64,000 nucleotides of DNA from assembly GCA_965214415.1 (NCBI GenBank), contig CBDCBQ010000003.1, forward strand, positions 1,302,001 to 1,366,000. Reading direction: 5' to 3'. This DNA comes from RH-AL1 sp965214415. Lineage in GTDB: Bacteria; Pseudomonadota; Alphaproteobacteria; Rhizobiales; Beijerinckiaceae. Positions within the stretch are counted from its first letter, which is position 1; the number at the start of each line of letters is the position of its first letter. Shown here in pieces: positions 26,454-34,443 of the stretch. Made by a program: the position numbers and the translations under genes. The notes under the pieces are model-generated. The model searched no databases. It was not told the DNA's origin and was given only the letters and a program-made list of their open reading frames with translations.

Positions 26454-27023
26454 ATGCGACGTTGGATCACCGGCTTGAGGTTCACTGCCCTGTGCCTCGC
26501 GGCCTGCGTCATGCTGGTGGGCTGCGCGCCCCGGCCGAACGGCTATGCCGACTTCAAGGCCGACGAGCCCTACGCGCTGGCGAGCGGCGATCGTTTGCGG
26601 GTCATCGTGTTCGGGCAGGACGCCTTGAGCAACACGTATGCCGTCAACAGCGTCGGCAACATCTCGATGCCGCTGATCGGATCGGTACGGGCCCAGGGCC
26701 AGACCACGGCGGCGCTCGAGCACAGCGTCGAGGCGAAGCTGCGCGACGGCTTCATCCGCGATCCCAAGGTCTCGATCGAGGTCGATTCGTTCCGCCCCTT
26801 CTTCGTTCTCGGCGAGGTCACGACGGCCGGGCAATACCCCTACATCGCCGGCATGACGGCGGAGACGGCCGTCGCGGTCGCCGGCGGCTATACGCCGCGC
26901 GCCAACAAATACGAGGTCGATCTGACCCGCGTCGTCGCCGGTCACCCGGTCACCGCCAGTGTTCCCGTCGATCAGCCTCTGAAACCCGGCGATACGATCT
27001 TCGTCAGGGAACGGTTTTTTTAG
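26454..27023 (+). CDS. Wza-like polysaccharide export lipoprotein
   Basis: The 189-residue protein starts MRRWITGLRFTALCLAACVM and has the lipobox LVGCAP, so it is an outer membrane lipoprotein. A Poly_export domain (YALASGDRLRVIVFGQD to RDPKVSIEVDSF) and one SLBB-type segment (FFVLGEVTTAGQYPYIAGMT) follow. It is shorter than E. coli Wza (about 380 residues) and lacks the C-terminal barrel helix, as in rhizobial ExoF/GumB types. It should form the periplasmic/outer export channel together with the Wzc-like protein, the divergent neighbour. Confidence 0.92.
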   Translation: MRRWITGLRFTALCLAACVMLVGCAPRPNGYADFKADEPYALASGDRLRVIVFGQDALSNTYAVNSVGNISMPLIGSVRAQGQTTAALEHSVEAKLRDGFIRDPKVSIEVDSFRPFFVLGEVTTAGQYPYIAGMTAETAVAVAGGYTPRANKYEVDLTRVVAGHPVTASVPVDQPLKPGDTIFVRERFF

Positions 27024-27047
27024 ACTGATGGGGCATCGTCGCTCATT

Positions 27048-28268
27048 ATGATCGATCGCCCCGACAGACCCGACCGCAAGCTGCGCATCCTGCACGTTCT
27101 GCGAGCACCGCTCGGCGGTCTATTTCGCCATGTCGTCGACCTCACCCGCGAGCAGGTCGCGCGCGGACACGCGGTCGGCTTCGTCGTCGACGAACTGACC
27201 GGCGGCGAGCGGGCGGCGGCCAACCTCGCCGCGCTGCATCCGTTGCTCGAGCTCGGCATCTTGCGGATGCCGATGCTGCGCCAGCCGCACATCCGCGACG
27301 TCGCGGCGGTGATGAAGGTCGCCGCCCACGCGCGTCGCGTCAACGCCGATGTCATCCACGGCCACGGATCGAAAGGCGGCCTCTACGCCCGGTTGCCGGC
27401 TTTCCTGCCGGGTCGCGGCGACGCGATCCGCTGCTACACGCCGCATGGCGGCAGCTTCAACCACGTCGCGCCCCCGCTGGTGCAGGCGATCTACATGAAC
27501 GTCGAGCGCCTGCTGGCGTCCCGCACCGACGTGCTGCTCTTCGAAAGCGTCTTCATCGCCAATCGCTTCCATGAACGCATCGGCGACTGCGACGCGCTGG
27601 TGCGGATCGTTCAGAACGGCATCAGCGAAGCCGAATTCGAGCCGATCAAGCCGAACCGCGATGCCGCCGATTTCTGCTACGTCGGCGAGCTGCGCTCGGC
27701 CAAGGGCATCGATACGCTGATCGACGCGACCGCGATGCTGTCGCGCCGTCTGGATCGAGACCTCAAGCTGATCCTGGTCGGCTCCGGGCCGGATCAGGAG
27801 AAGCTCGAGAAGCAGGCGCGCCAGCGCGGCATCGCCGAGCACGTCTCGTTCCCCGGCGCGATGCCGGCGCGTGACGCCTTCGCGCTCGGCCGCACGCTCG
27901 TCGTGCCGAGCCGCGCGGAATCGCTGCCCTACATCGTCCTCGAAGCAGCCGGCGCGCAGGTGTCGATGGTCGCGACCGATGTCGGCGGCATCGGCGAGAT
28001 CTTCGGGCCCTACCGCGGTCGGCTGATCCGTTGCGACGACCCGCTGGCGCTCGCGATCGCGATGGAGCGCGCGTTCGAGATGGACGACGCCATGAGGCGT
28101 CAGCAGAGCGAGGAACTCGCGGCCTTCGTCGCCACGCGCTTCGTGATCTCCATCATGGCCGATTCCGTGATCGCCGGGTACCACGACGCGATCGCCCGCC
28201 GCGCCGCGGTCGTCGCCGATACGACAGCACCTCTCGCGCAGGCCCGCGGCGCCCGCACGATCCTCTAA
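27048..28268 (+). CDS. Glycosyltransferase family 4 protein
   Basis: The 406-residue protein is a GT-B glycosyltransferase: an N-terminal domain starting LRILHVLRAPLGGLFRHVVD with a glycine-rich acceptor loop, and a C-terminal nucleotide-sugar domain with FCYVGELRSAKGIDTLIDA and the EX7E motif in SRAESLPYIVLEAAG. GT4 enzymes retain the anomeric configuration; donor and acceptor are unknown. It lies 24 bases after the Wza-like gene and 20 before the initiating sugar transferase, so all three are likely one transcript. It probably adds a later sugar to the EPS repeat unit. Confidence 0.92.
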   Translation: MIDRPDRPDRKLRILHVLRAPLGGLFRHVVDLTREQVARGHAVGFVVDELTGGERAAANLAALHPLLELGILRMPMLRQPHIRDVAAVMKVAAHARRVNADVIHGHGSKGGLYARLPAFLPGRGDAIRCYTPHGGSFNHVAPPLVQAIYMNVERLLASRTDVLLFESVFIANRFHERIGDCDALVRIVQNGISEAEFEPIKPNRDAADFCYVGELRSAKGIDTLIDATAMLSRRLDRDLKLILVGSGPDQEKLEKQARQRGIAEHVSFPGAMPARDAFALGRTLVVPSRAESLPYIVLEAAGAQVSMVATDVGGIGEIFGPYRGRLIRCDDPLALAIAMERAFEMDDAMRRQQSEELAAFVATRFVISIMADSVIAGYHDAIARRAAVVADTTAPLAQARGARTIL

Positions 28269-28288
28269 CAACCTCGAGAGACCCCGTC

Positions 28289-29827
28289 ATGGCTGCGTTC
28301 TCGGCAAACGATCTGCGCTCCGTCGAAGCCGCTCCCGAAGTATCGAGCGATCGCGTCAACCCGCACGCCCGTCAGTTGAACGAGCTCGCGGAGATGATGG
28401 CCCAGCATCGCGGGCGCCGCATCATCTCGGCGACCATTCTCGAGGGGCTCGTGCGCCTCGGCGAGCTCGGCATGACGATAGCGGTCGGGCTCACCGGCTA
28501 TCTCACCGTCGTCGCGCCGGTGACCGGCGTCTCGATCCTGCCGCTTCTCGCGATCCCGATGGTGTCGACGCTGGTCGTCATCGTGATGCAGGCGCTCGGC
28601 TGCTACCGTGTCGCCGCCCTGCGTGCACCGACGCGTTTTGGGTTGCGGATCAGCGTCTCGTGGTTCGCGGTCTTCATCGCGGCGTTCGCGGCCTGCTGGC
28701 TCGCCGACACGGGCGCGATCTTCGACAAGTCGTGGCTCGGGAATTGGGCCTTCTTCGGCTTCCTGGCGATCACCGGCGAGCGCTTCGCGCTGGCGATCAT
28801 GACGACCTACCTGACGCGCACCGGCAAGCTGTCCCGCCGCACCGTCCTCGTCGGCGGCGGCCCCGCCGCCAAGCAATTGCTGCAGGATTTCGCCGAGGAG
28901 GGCAGCGAGGATCTGCACATCTTCGGTATCTTCGACGATCGTACGGACGAGCGTTCGCCCGACGTCGTCGCCGGCTTTCCGAAGCTCGGCAACGTCGACG
29001 ACCTCGTCGCCTTCGCCCGCCACACGCCGCTCGATCTCGTCATCTTCACGCTGCCGATCTCGGCCGAGCAGCGTCTCCTCGTCATGCTGCGCAAGCTTTG
29101 GGTGCTGCCGGTCGACATCCGCCTCGCGGCCCACATGAACAAGCTGAAGTTCCGCCCCCGGGCCTATTCCTACATTGGCAAGGTGCCGGTAATCGATCTG
29201 TTCGACAAGCCGCTCGCCGAATGGGACATCGTCGTGAAGACGATTTTCGATCGTTTGGTCGGCATCTTCTGCCTCCTCGCGCTGGCGCCGGTCATGCTGC
29301 TCGTCGCGCTCGCCGTGAAGCTCGACTCGAAAGGCCCGGTGCTGTTTCGCCAGAAGCGCTACGGCTTCAACAACGAGCTGATCGAGGTGTTCAAGTTCCG
29401 CTCGATGTACACCGAGCAGTTGGACATCAAAGCCGACAAGCTCGTCACCAAGAACGACCCGCGCGTGACCCGGATTGGGCGCATCATCCGCAAGACCTCG
29501 CTCGACGAGCTGCCGCAGCTCTTCAACGTGGTGTTCAAGGGTAACCTGTCGCTGGTCGGCCCGCGCCCGCACGCGGTCCATGCCAAGGCGGCCGAGGCGC
29601 TCTACGACGAGGTGGTCGACTCGTATTTCGCGCGCCACCGCGTCCGCCCCGGGATCACCGGCTGGGCGCAGATCAACGGCTGGCGCGGCGAAACCGACAC
29701 GTCGGAGAAGATCCAGAAGCGCGTCGAGTGCGATCTCTTCTACATCGAGAACTGGTCGATCTTCCTCGACCTCTACGTGCTCGTGATGACGCCGATCGCG
29801 CTGCTCAGGACGAAGGACGCGTACTGA
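28289..29827 (+). CDS. Undecaprenyl-phosphate sugar phosphotransferase (WcaJ/ExoY type)
   Basis: The 512-residue membrane enzyme has four or more N-terminal helices, a Rossmann-like domain (RRTVLVGGGPAAKQLLQDF, about 185-300), a further helix (FDRLVGIFCLLALAPVMLLV) and the bacterial sugar transferase catalytic domain with LFRQKRYGFNN, FKFRSMY, KTSLDELPQLFNV and LVGPRPHA. It transfers a sugar-1-phosphate, often glucose or galactose, to undecaprenyl phosphate and so starts the repeat unit. The ATG at 28289 gives the natural start; the frame is open upstream into the GT gene. Confidence 0.94.
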   Translation: MAAFSANDLRSVEAAPEVSSDRVNPHARQLNELAEMMAQHRGRRIISATILEGLVRLGELGMTIAVGLTGYLTVVAPVTGVSILPLLAIPMVSTLVVIVMQALGCYRVAALRAPTRFGLRISVSWFAVFIAAFAACWLADTGAIFDKSWLGNWAFFGFLAITGERFALAIMTTYLTRTGKLSRRTVLVGGGPAAKQLLQDFAEEGSEDLHIFGIFDDRTDERSPDVVAGFPKLGNVDDLVAFARHTPLDLVIFTLPISAEQRLLVMLRKLWVLPVDIRLAAHMNKLKFRPRAYSYIGKVPVIDLFDKPLAEWDIVVKTIFDRLVGIFCLLALAPVMLLVALAVKLDSKGPVLFRQKRYGFNNELIEVFKFRSMYTEQLDIKADKLVTKNDPRVTRIGRIIRKTSLDELPQLFNVVFKGNLSLVGPRPHAVHAKAAEALYDEVVDSYFARHRVRPGITGWAQINGWRGETDTSEKIQKRVECDLFYIENWSIFLDLYVLVMTPIALLRTKDAY

Positions 29828-29844
29828 AGTCTCTCTCGTCCTCG

Positions 29845-29924
29845 CCGTTATCGCGAGCCGAAGGCGAAGCAACCCAGAACCGAGCACCCGACTCCTGGTT
29901 TGGTTTGCTTCGTTCGCGGTGACG
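29845..29924. repeat. Interspersed palindromic repeat, family A, copy 1
   Basis: CCGTTATCGCGAG...GCGAAGCAACCCAG on the left mirrors CTGGTTTGG...TTCGCGGTGACGG on the right, an imperfect palindrome of about 80 bases just after the sugar transferase stop. It matches the second copy at 33466-33540. Elements containing the core CATTGCGAGCG(T)AGCGAAGCAA are common in rhizobial intergenic DNA. Confidence 0.75.
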
Positions 29925-29950
29925 GTGCCGGGCAAACCGAGGGTCCAACT

Positions 29951-31120
29951 TTGCGTCACGCTGGTCTCGGCTTAGCCCTGCTCATCCTCGCCGCCCTGCC
30001 TGGCCCTGCCCGCGCCGACGTCACCCTGGCGATGACCGGCGACAACACGATCCTCTACGATTCAAAGCGGGACGCCTGCGCGCCGATCGACGTGCCGGAC
30101 ATCAACCCGCGCGCTTATCGCGACGCGCGGGGTCAGGTCGTGATGTTCGCGATGCATTTCCAAAACCGCGCGCTTCGCGGCCCAAATCTCACGCATCTCA
30201 AGCTCGACTGCCACGTCGCGCTCGACAGCGCCTTCGACGCGGACCCCGCGCATTACGACGATCGCCGCTACATCGCCGCGACCTGGACCACGAACGGCCG
30301 CGACGTCAGCGCGATGATCCACGAGGAGTACCACGCCGACGACCACAAGACCTGCCGCGTCGGCGACAGCCTCGGCTGCTGGTTCAACACGGTGCTCGCG
30401 TTCCATTCCGCCGATGGCGGCGCGAGCTTCGCGCCGTCGGCGCCGCTCGTCGTCGCCTCGGCGCCGTTTCGGCAGGATGTCGAGCAAGGCCGCCATCGCG
30501 GCTTCTTCAACCCATCGAACATGTTCGCGGACGGGCGCTACACCTACGCGCTGATCTCGACGACGGGCTGGACTAGCCAGGCGCCTGGCAATTGCCTCTT
30601 CCGCACGACGAACCCGGCCGACGCCGGCAGCTGGCGCGCCTTCGACGGCAAAGGCTTCAATGTTCGCTTCGGCAACCCCTACACGTCGCGACCGCGGCCA
30701 AGCCCATGCCAAACCATCGCGCCGTTCCTGTTTCCCGTCGGGGCCGTCGTTCACGACGTGACGCATAAGGTTTGGATCGCGGTTTTTCAGGCCGCGGCCG
30801 GTGGTCCCTACCCGCTCGAAGGGTTCTACTACGCGACAGGCACCGACCTGCTGCATTGGAGCGGGCCGCGCCTGCTGATGGCGGGACACACGATCTACGG
30901 CAATCTCTGCCAGGCCGGCGCCTCGATCATCAACTATCCCTCGATCCTGGATCCGACATCGTCGAGCCGCAACTTCGATATCATCGGCGCGCATCCGCTG
31001 CTCTTCTTCGACATCATCGCGATCGAGAATTGCCAGACGGCGCAACGGCTGCTCGTCTACCGGCCGCTGAAGCTCACCTCGGTCCACGAAGGCGGGCAAG
31101 CTGGTCAGAGAGGCCGATAG
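29951..31120 (+). CDS. Secreted protein of unknown family in the EPS locus (possible beta-propeller)
   Basis: The protein of about 389 residues has a signal peptide (LGLALLILAALPGPARA, cut before DVTLAM). The mature part has eight cysteines, which could form four disulfides, and repeated aromatic/acidic patterns such as FAMHFQNRALRGPN, MIHEEYHADDHKTC, CWFNTVLAFHSADGG and GYTYALI-like strands that recall glycosidase-type beta-propellers. I do not recognise a named family. I start it at TTG 29951, just before the signal peptide and after GAGGG, because upstream lies the repeat. The position suggests a polysaccharide lyase, hydrolase or binding role, but this is unproven. Confidence 0.7.
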   Translation: MRHAGLGLALLILAALPGPARADVTLAMTGDNTILYDSKRDACAPIDVPDINPRAYRDARGQVVMFAMHFQNRALRGPNLTHLKLDCHVALDSAFDADPAHYDDRRYIAATWTTNGRDVSAMIHEEYHADDHKTCRVGDSLGCWFNTVLAFHSADGGASFAPSAPLVVASAPFRQDVEQGRHRGFFNPSNMFADGRYTYALISTTGWTSQAPGNCLFRTTNPADAGSWRAFDGKGFNVRFGNPYTSRPRPSPCQTIAPFLFPVGAVVHDVTHKVWIAVFQAAAGGPYPLEGFYYATGTDLLHWSGPRLLMAGHTIYGNLCQAGASIINYPSILDPTSSSRNFDIIGAHPLLFFDIIAIENCQTAQRLLVYRPLKLTSVHEGGQAGQRGR

Positions 31121-31157
31121 CCTTTCGTTAATCGTCCGGCTTCATACTTCCGCAAGG

Positions 31158-31220
31158 TCTGGAGCCAGGGTCTGGAGCCGAAGATCTGGAGCCGAAGATC
31201 CGAAGCCAAATCTGGAGCAC
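31158..31220 (+). repeat. Short tandem repeats before the O-antigen ligase-like gene
   Basis: About four and a half units of TCTGGAGCCGAAGA: 31158-31170 (variant), 31171-31184 and 31185-31198 (identical 14-mers), 31199-31210 (degenerate) and 31211-31220 (partial). The array ends ten bases before the ATG at 31230, so copy number could affect the leader and ribosome access. Confidence 0.8.
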
Positions 31221-31229
31221 ATTGCGGCG

Positions 31230-32522
31230 ATGAAGGCACGAGCTGCCGAGGGCGACCGGCGCCTCGTCTTGCGCAGGGAGACGATCCTGCGCGTCACGCT
31301 CGGGACGATGCTCAGCCTGAGCTGCGTCTCCTTCATCGAGCCGTCGCCCTACGAGATCTTCTTCTTCGTGCTGATCCCCGTCGCCGCGTTCGCCGGGCTC
31401 GGCTTCACGCGCACGACGCTCGCGCTCTACTTCATCATCGCCATCACGGTGATCGGCGAGCTGCTCGCGCTCACGCCCTACTTCGAATCCCGCGTGCTCG
31501 AGAGCGGCATGACGTCGGCCACCTACACGATCCTCACCGCCTACATGTGGAGCAGCGCGGTGCTGTTCGCGATGATCTTCGCACGCCAGACGGGGCCTCG
31601 CACGACGCTCGCGCTGCGCGCCTACGCCTTCAGCTGCGCCTTCGCCGGCGCCTGGGCCCTGCTCTCCTATTTCGACATCGCCGGCATCGGTGCCCGCGAG
31701 CCGATCGTCGGGCGCATCGCTGGCCCGTTCAAGGACCCCAACGTGCTCGGTTCCTATTGCATCCTCGGCGTTCTGGTCTTCATGCAGGCGACCGTCGTCG
31801 GCGCGCGGCGCTGGCGCCTCGTCAACGCGCTCGGTCTGGTGCTCGCGACCTGCGGGGTCTTCCTGTCGTTCTCGCGCGGGTCATGGGGCGCGATGGGATC
31901 GGCGACCATCCTGCTCGTCGTCTCGACCTACATCACGGCGGATGATCGCGCGATGCGCCGCCGCATCAAGCGCGGCCTCGCCGCATTGGCCTTCGTCGCC
32001 GTCGGGATCGGCATCTTCGCCGCCTCGAACGAGACGCTGCGGTCGACGATCCAGCAACGCGGGCAGCTGCAGCAGGAGTACGATGGCGGCGTCACCGGCC
32101 GCTTCGGCAACCAGAAGCGCTCGATCCCGATGCTGATGGCGCGCCCGCTCGGGTTCGGCCCGCTGCGCTTCGAGACGATCTTCGATCTCGACCCGCACAA
32201 TTCCTACATCGGCGCCTTCGCGAACGGTGGCTGGCTCTGCGGCTTCGCCTTCATGGCCCTCGTCGCGTCGACGAGCTTCCTTGCCGTGCGTCTGATGTTC
32301 AGGCCGTCACCTTTCATTCGCCAGGCACAGGTCGTCGGTGCGGCGATGCTCGTGCTGTTTTTCCAAGCGTTTCAGATCGACATCGACCACTGGCGCTTCG
32401 TCTGGCTGATGCTCGGCGCGATCTGGGGCATGGAGTCGGGACGCGTGGCTTTCTTGACGGTGCGCTCTCTCGAGCGACGCCCAGCCTTCACGACCGTCGT
32501 CACCGCGGGCGCGACGGCCTGA
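31230..32522 (+). CDS. O-antigen ligase / Wzy-like polysaccharide polymerase
   Basis: The 430-residue protein has about ten to twelve transmembrane helices and the Wzy_C pattern: GPFKDPNVLGSY, FLSFSRGSWGAM before a large loop, and DLDPHNSYIGAFANGGW after it. In EPS loci these proteins polymerise lipid-linked repeat units in the periplasm or ligate chains to an acceptor; the two roles are not separable from sequence. It closes the plus-strand EPS run. No Wzx flippase was recognised in the window, so that step would have to be encoded elsewhere. Confidence 0.88.
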   Translation: MKARAAEGDRRLVLRRETILRVTLGTMLSLSCVSFIEPSPYEIFFFVLIPVAAFAGLGFTRTTLALYFIIAITVIGELLALTPYFESRVLESGMTSATYTILTAYMWSSAVLFAMIFARQTGPRTTLALRAYAFSCAFAGAWALLSYFDIAGIGAREPIVGRIAGPFKDPNVLGSYCILGVLVFMQATVVGARRWRLVNALGLVLATCGVFLSFSRGSWGAMGSATILLVVSTYITADDRAMRRRIKRGLAALAFVAVGIGIFAASNETLRSTIQQRGQLQQEYDGGVTGRFGNQKRSIPMLMARPLGFGPLRFETIFDLDPHNSYIGAFANGGWLCGFAFMALVASTSFLAVRLMFRPSPFIRQAQVVGAAMLVLFFQAFQIDIDHWRFVWLMLGAIWGMESGRVAFLTVRSLERRPAFTTVVTAGATA

Positions 32523-32584
32523 GTCTCTCGTGGTAGATGCCCCGCGGAGGGACGCGGGAGACTTGGCTGCGAGAGGACCCGGCG

Positions 32585-32983
32585 ATGCGCGGTTGGACGA
32601 TGGCGCTCGCCGCCCTTGCGGGCCTCTACGGCGCGGCGGGGATCGCGCTCGCGGCGGCGGGCGCCCATGTGCGGGCGAGCCCGCTCGTCACGACGGCGGC
32701 CGACCTCCTCTTGATCCATGCCGCGGCGATCATCGCGCTTTGCGCCGTCGCCCGCGCCGACGGGGGTCGCGCCGTTCGGGCCGCCGCATCGCTCATCGCC
32801 TTGGGCGTGCTGCTGTTTTCGGGCGAGCTCGCGCTGCACGGGCTGGCTGGGCTGCAGCCATGGCCGCTCGCGGCGCCGACGGGCGGGCTGCTCATGATCG
32901 CCGGCTGGCTAATGGCCGCCGTCGCGATGCCGCTGGCGCTTCGCCGGCGCAGGGAAAACACCGCAAGCTCAGACCGATGCTAA
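32585..32983 (+). CDS. DUF423-family small membrane protein
   Basis: The 132-residue product has four hydrophobic helices and the DUF423 layout: ALAALAGLYGAAGIALAAAG followed by AHVRASP, LLLIHAAAIIALC, LLFSGELALHGL and PTGGLLMIAGWLMAAVAM. The function of the family is not established. The MRGWTMALA start has GAGAGG upstream. It follows the EPS locus by 62 bases but is probably an unrelated housekeeping gene. Confidence 0.82.
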   Translation: MRGWTMALAALAGLYGAAGIALAAAGAHVRASPLVTTAADLLLIHAAAIIALCAVARADGGRAVRAAASLIALGVLLFSGELALHGLAGLQPWPLAAPTGGLLMIAGWLMAAVAMPLALRRRRENTASSDRC

Positions 32984-33074
32984 GTCTTTTCTCTAGCTGT
33001 CTTGGGCTAGACTTTATCGTGCGTAAAAGGCACGTTCGCGCCGACAACCTGGGCATCGGACGACAGCGGCCTGC

Positions 33075-33449
33075 ATGAGCGGCGACGGACAGACCAAGTC
33101 TCGCATCCTGATCGTCGAGGATGAGCCTTTCATCGCGCTCACGCTCGAGGACATGCTCGACGAGCTTGGCTTCGCGCTGGTCGGAACGGTGTCGCAGGTG
33201 AGCGACGCCCTCGAGATCGTCGGCCGCGAGCAGGTCGATTGCGCGTTGCTCGACGTCAATCTCGGCTCCGAGAAGATCGACCCTGTCGCAGACCTCCTCG
33301 CGCAGCGCGGCGTCCTGTTCATCTTCACCACCGGCTACGGCCGCTCCGGCATTCCGGCGGCGCACGCCGATCGGCCGGTGCTGCAGAAGCCGTTCCGGAT
33401 GGACGACCTTTCCAACGTGCTCAAGACCACGCTCGCCGGCAAGGCGTAG
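33075..33449 (+). CDS. Single-domain response regulator (CheY-like receiver)
   Basis: The 124-residue protein is a receiver domain only. The acidic pocket is Glu15/Asp16 (IVEDEPFI), the phospho-acceptor Asp60 (ALLDVNLG), the switch residue in FIFTTGYG and the conserved lysine Lys105 (VLQKPF). The FTTGYG stretch is typical of the FATGUY subfamily (PF-A-T-G-G/Y) of single-domain regulators common in alphaproteobacteria. It has no output domain and no adjacent kinase, so its partner is unknown. An A-type palindromic repeat follows its stop. Confidence 0.93.
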   Translation: MSGDGQTKSRILIVEDEPFIALTLEDMLDELGFALVGTVSQVSDALEIVGREQVDCALLDVNLGSEKIDPVADLLAQRGVLFIFTTGYGRSGIPAAHADRPVLQKPFRMDDLSNVLKTTLAGKA

Positions 33450-33465
33450 CCTCCGAACCCTCCCG

Positions 33466-33540
33466 CCGTCATTGCGAGCGTAGCGAAGCAACCCAGAGAC
33501 AAACGCTCGGCTTCTGGCTGGCTTCCCCTCGTAATAACGA
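33466..33540. repeat. Interspersed palindromic repeat, family A, copy 2
   Basis: The left arm CCGTCATTGCGAGCGTAGCG followed by AAGCAACCCAGA is mirrored by TTCTGGCTGGCTTCCCCTCG and TAATAACGA. It lies between the response regulator and the convergent rhomboid gene, where it could also act as a transcription terminator. Same family as 29845-29924. Confidence 0.8.
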
Positions 33541-33546
33541 AACCTC

Positions 33547-34401
33547 TCATCCTGGCTCCGACCGCCCCTCGATTTCGTCACCGTCCATCGGCGTCGCGTC
33601 AGGCAGCGCCGCGTCGCTCGTCGGCTTCGGATCGAAGAGCGGAAACAGCAGCAGCCCCGCCAGGAACCCGCCGATATGCGCCTGCCAGGCGATCGGCCCG
33701 TCGTCGACCCCGCCCAAGGCCGGAAATAGGCCGAACACCAGGTTCGCCGCGAACCAGAAGAGAATGAAGAAGAGCGCGGTCCGGGTGGCGAGGGTTTCCC
33801 GCAGGGAGAGCGCCGGCTGGCGGGCGGCCGCCTCGGGTCGGCGCTGGTCCAGTGTCTCGACCTTGTCACGCGCCGGCTGGAATACGAAGCGCATCGCCGC
33901 GCCCATCGCGCCGGCCACCGCGGCCGAGGCGCCGATCACCGGCATGAAGCTCGCCATGCTCCAGAGAAATTGGACGATCGCGCCCGCCACCGCCGCGACG
34001 AGCAGCAGCAGCAGGAAGCGCGCCGATTTGAACCGCCGCGCGACCGGCGCCCCGAACGCGACGAGGTAGAGGCAGTTGAAGCCGACATGCGCCCAGCTGC
34101 CATGCAGAAACGCGTAGGTGACCAGCGTCCACCATCGCCCGCCGCCGGCGCCGATCAACGCCGCGAACGTGTCCTGCGGGATCGTCTGCACCGAGGTGCG
34201 CAGCTGGCCCCGCGCCAGATCGAGCGCGATCGCCACGCGCGCCGGCACGAAGGCGAAGTTCGCGATGATCGTGTTCTTCGTCTCGTCCGAGGCAAAGCTG
34301 TAGTCCGCGTAGATGCCAACGAGCACCACGCAACAGGCGATGACCACGCCCGGCATGTTGAACATCCGCTCGCGCCGCCGCGGCGGCATCGCATCGCTCA
34401 T
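33547..34401 (-). CDS. Rhomboid-family intramembrane serine protease
   Basis: The 284-residue membrane protein has six or so helices. The catalytic serine is in VIGASAAVAGAMGAA (GxS with Ala after Ser, where the family usually has Gly) and the histidine in WQAHIGGFLAG. HGSWAHVGFNCLYLVAFG is the conserved loop with the oxyanion His/Asn. These residues suggest an active protease, but the GxSA variant should be tested. The start MSDAMPPRR (34401) has GGAGCGCAG before it. Substrates are unknown. It lies downstream of prfB, 42 bases after that gene's stop. Confidence 0.86.
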   Translation of the reverse strand: MSDAMPPRRRERMFNMPGVVIACCVVLVGIYADYSFASDETKNTIIANFAFVPARVAIALDLARGQLRTSVQTIPQDTFAALIGAGGGRWWTLVTYAFLHGSWAHVGFNCLYLVAFGAPVARRFKSARFLLLLLVAAVAGAIVQFLWSMASFMPVIGASAAVAGAMGAAMRFVFQPARDKVETLDQRRPEAAARQPALSLRETLATRTALFFILFWFAANLVFGLFPALGGVDDGPIAWQAHIGGFLAGLLLFPLFDPKPTSDAALPDATPMDGDEIEGRSEPG

Positions 34402-34443
34402 CTGCGCTCCATCGGGCGGCCTCTGCGGCATGCGGGCGGCAGG

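Noticed and set aside
31158..31220. Short repeats as a CRISPR array
   Set aside because: The units are contiguous 12-14-mers without spacers and no cas genes are present.
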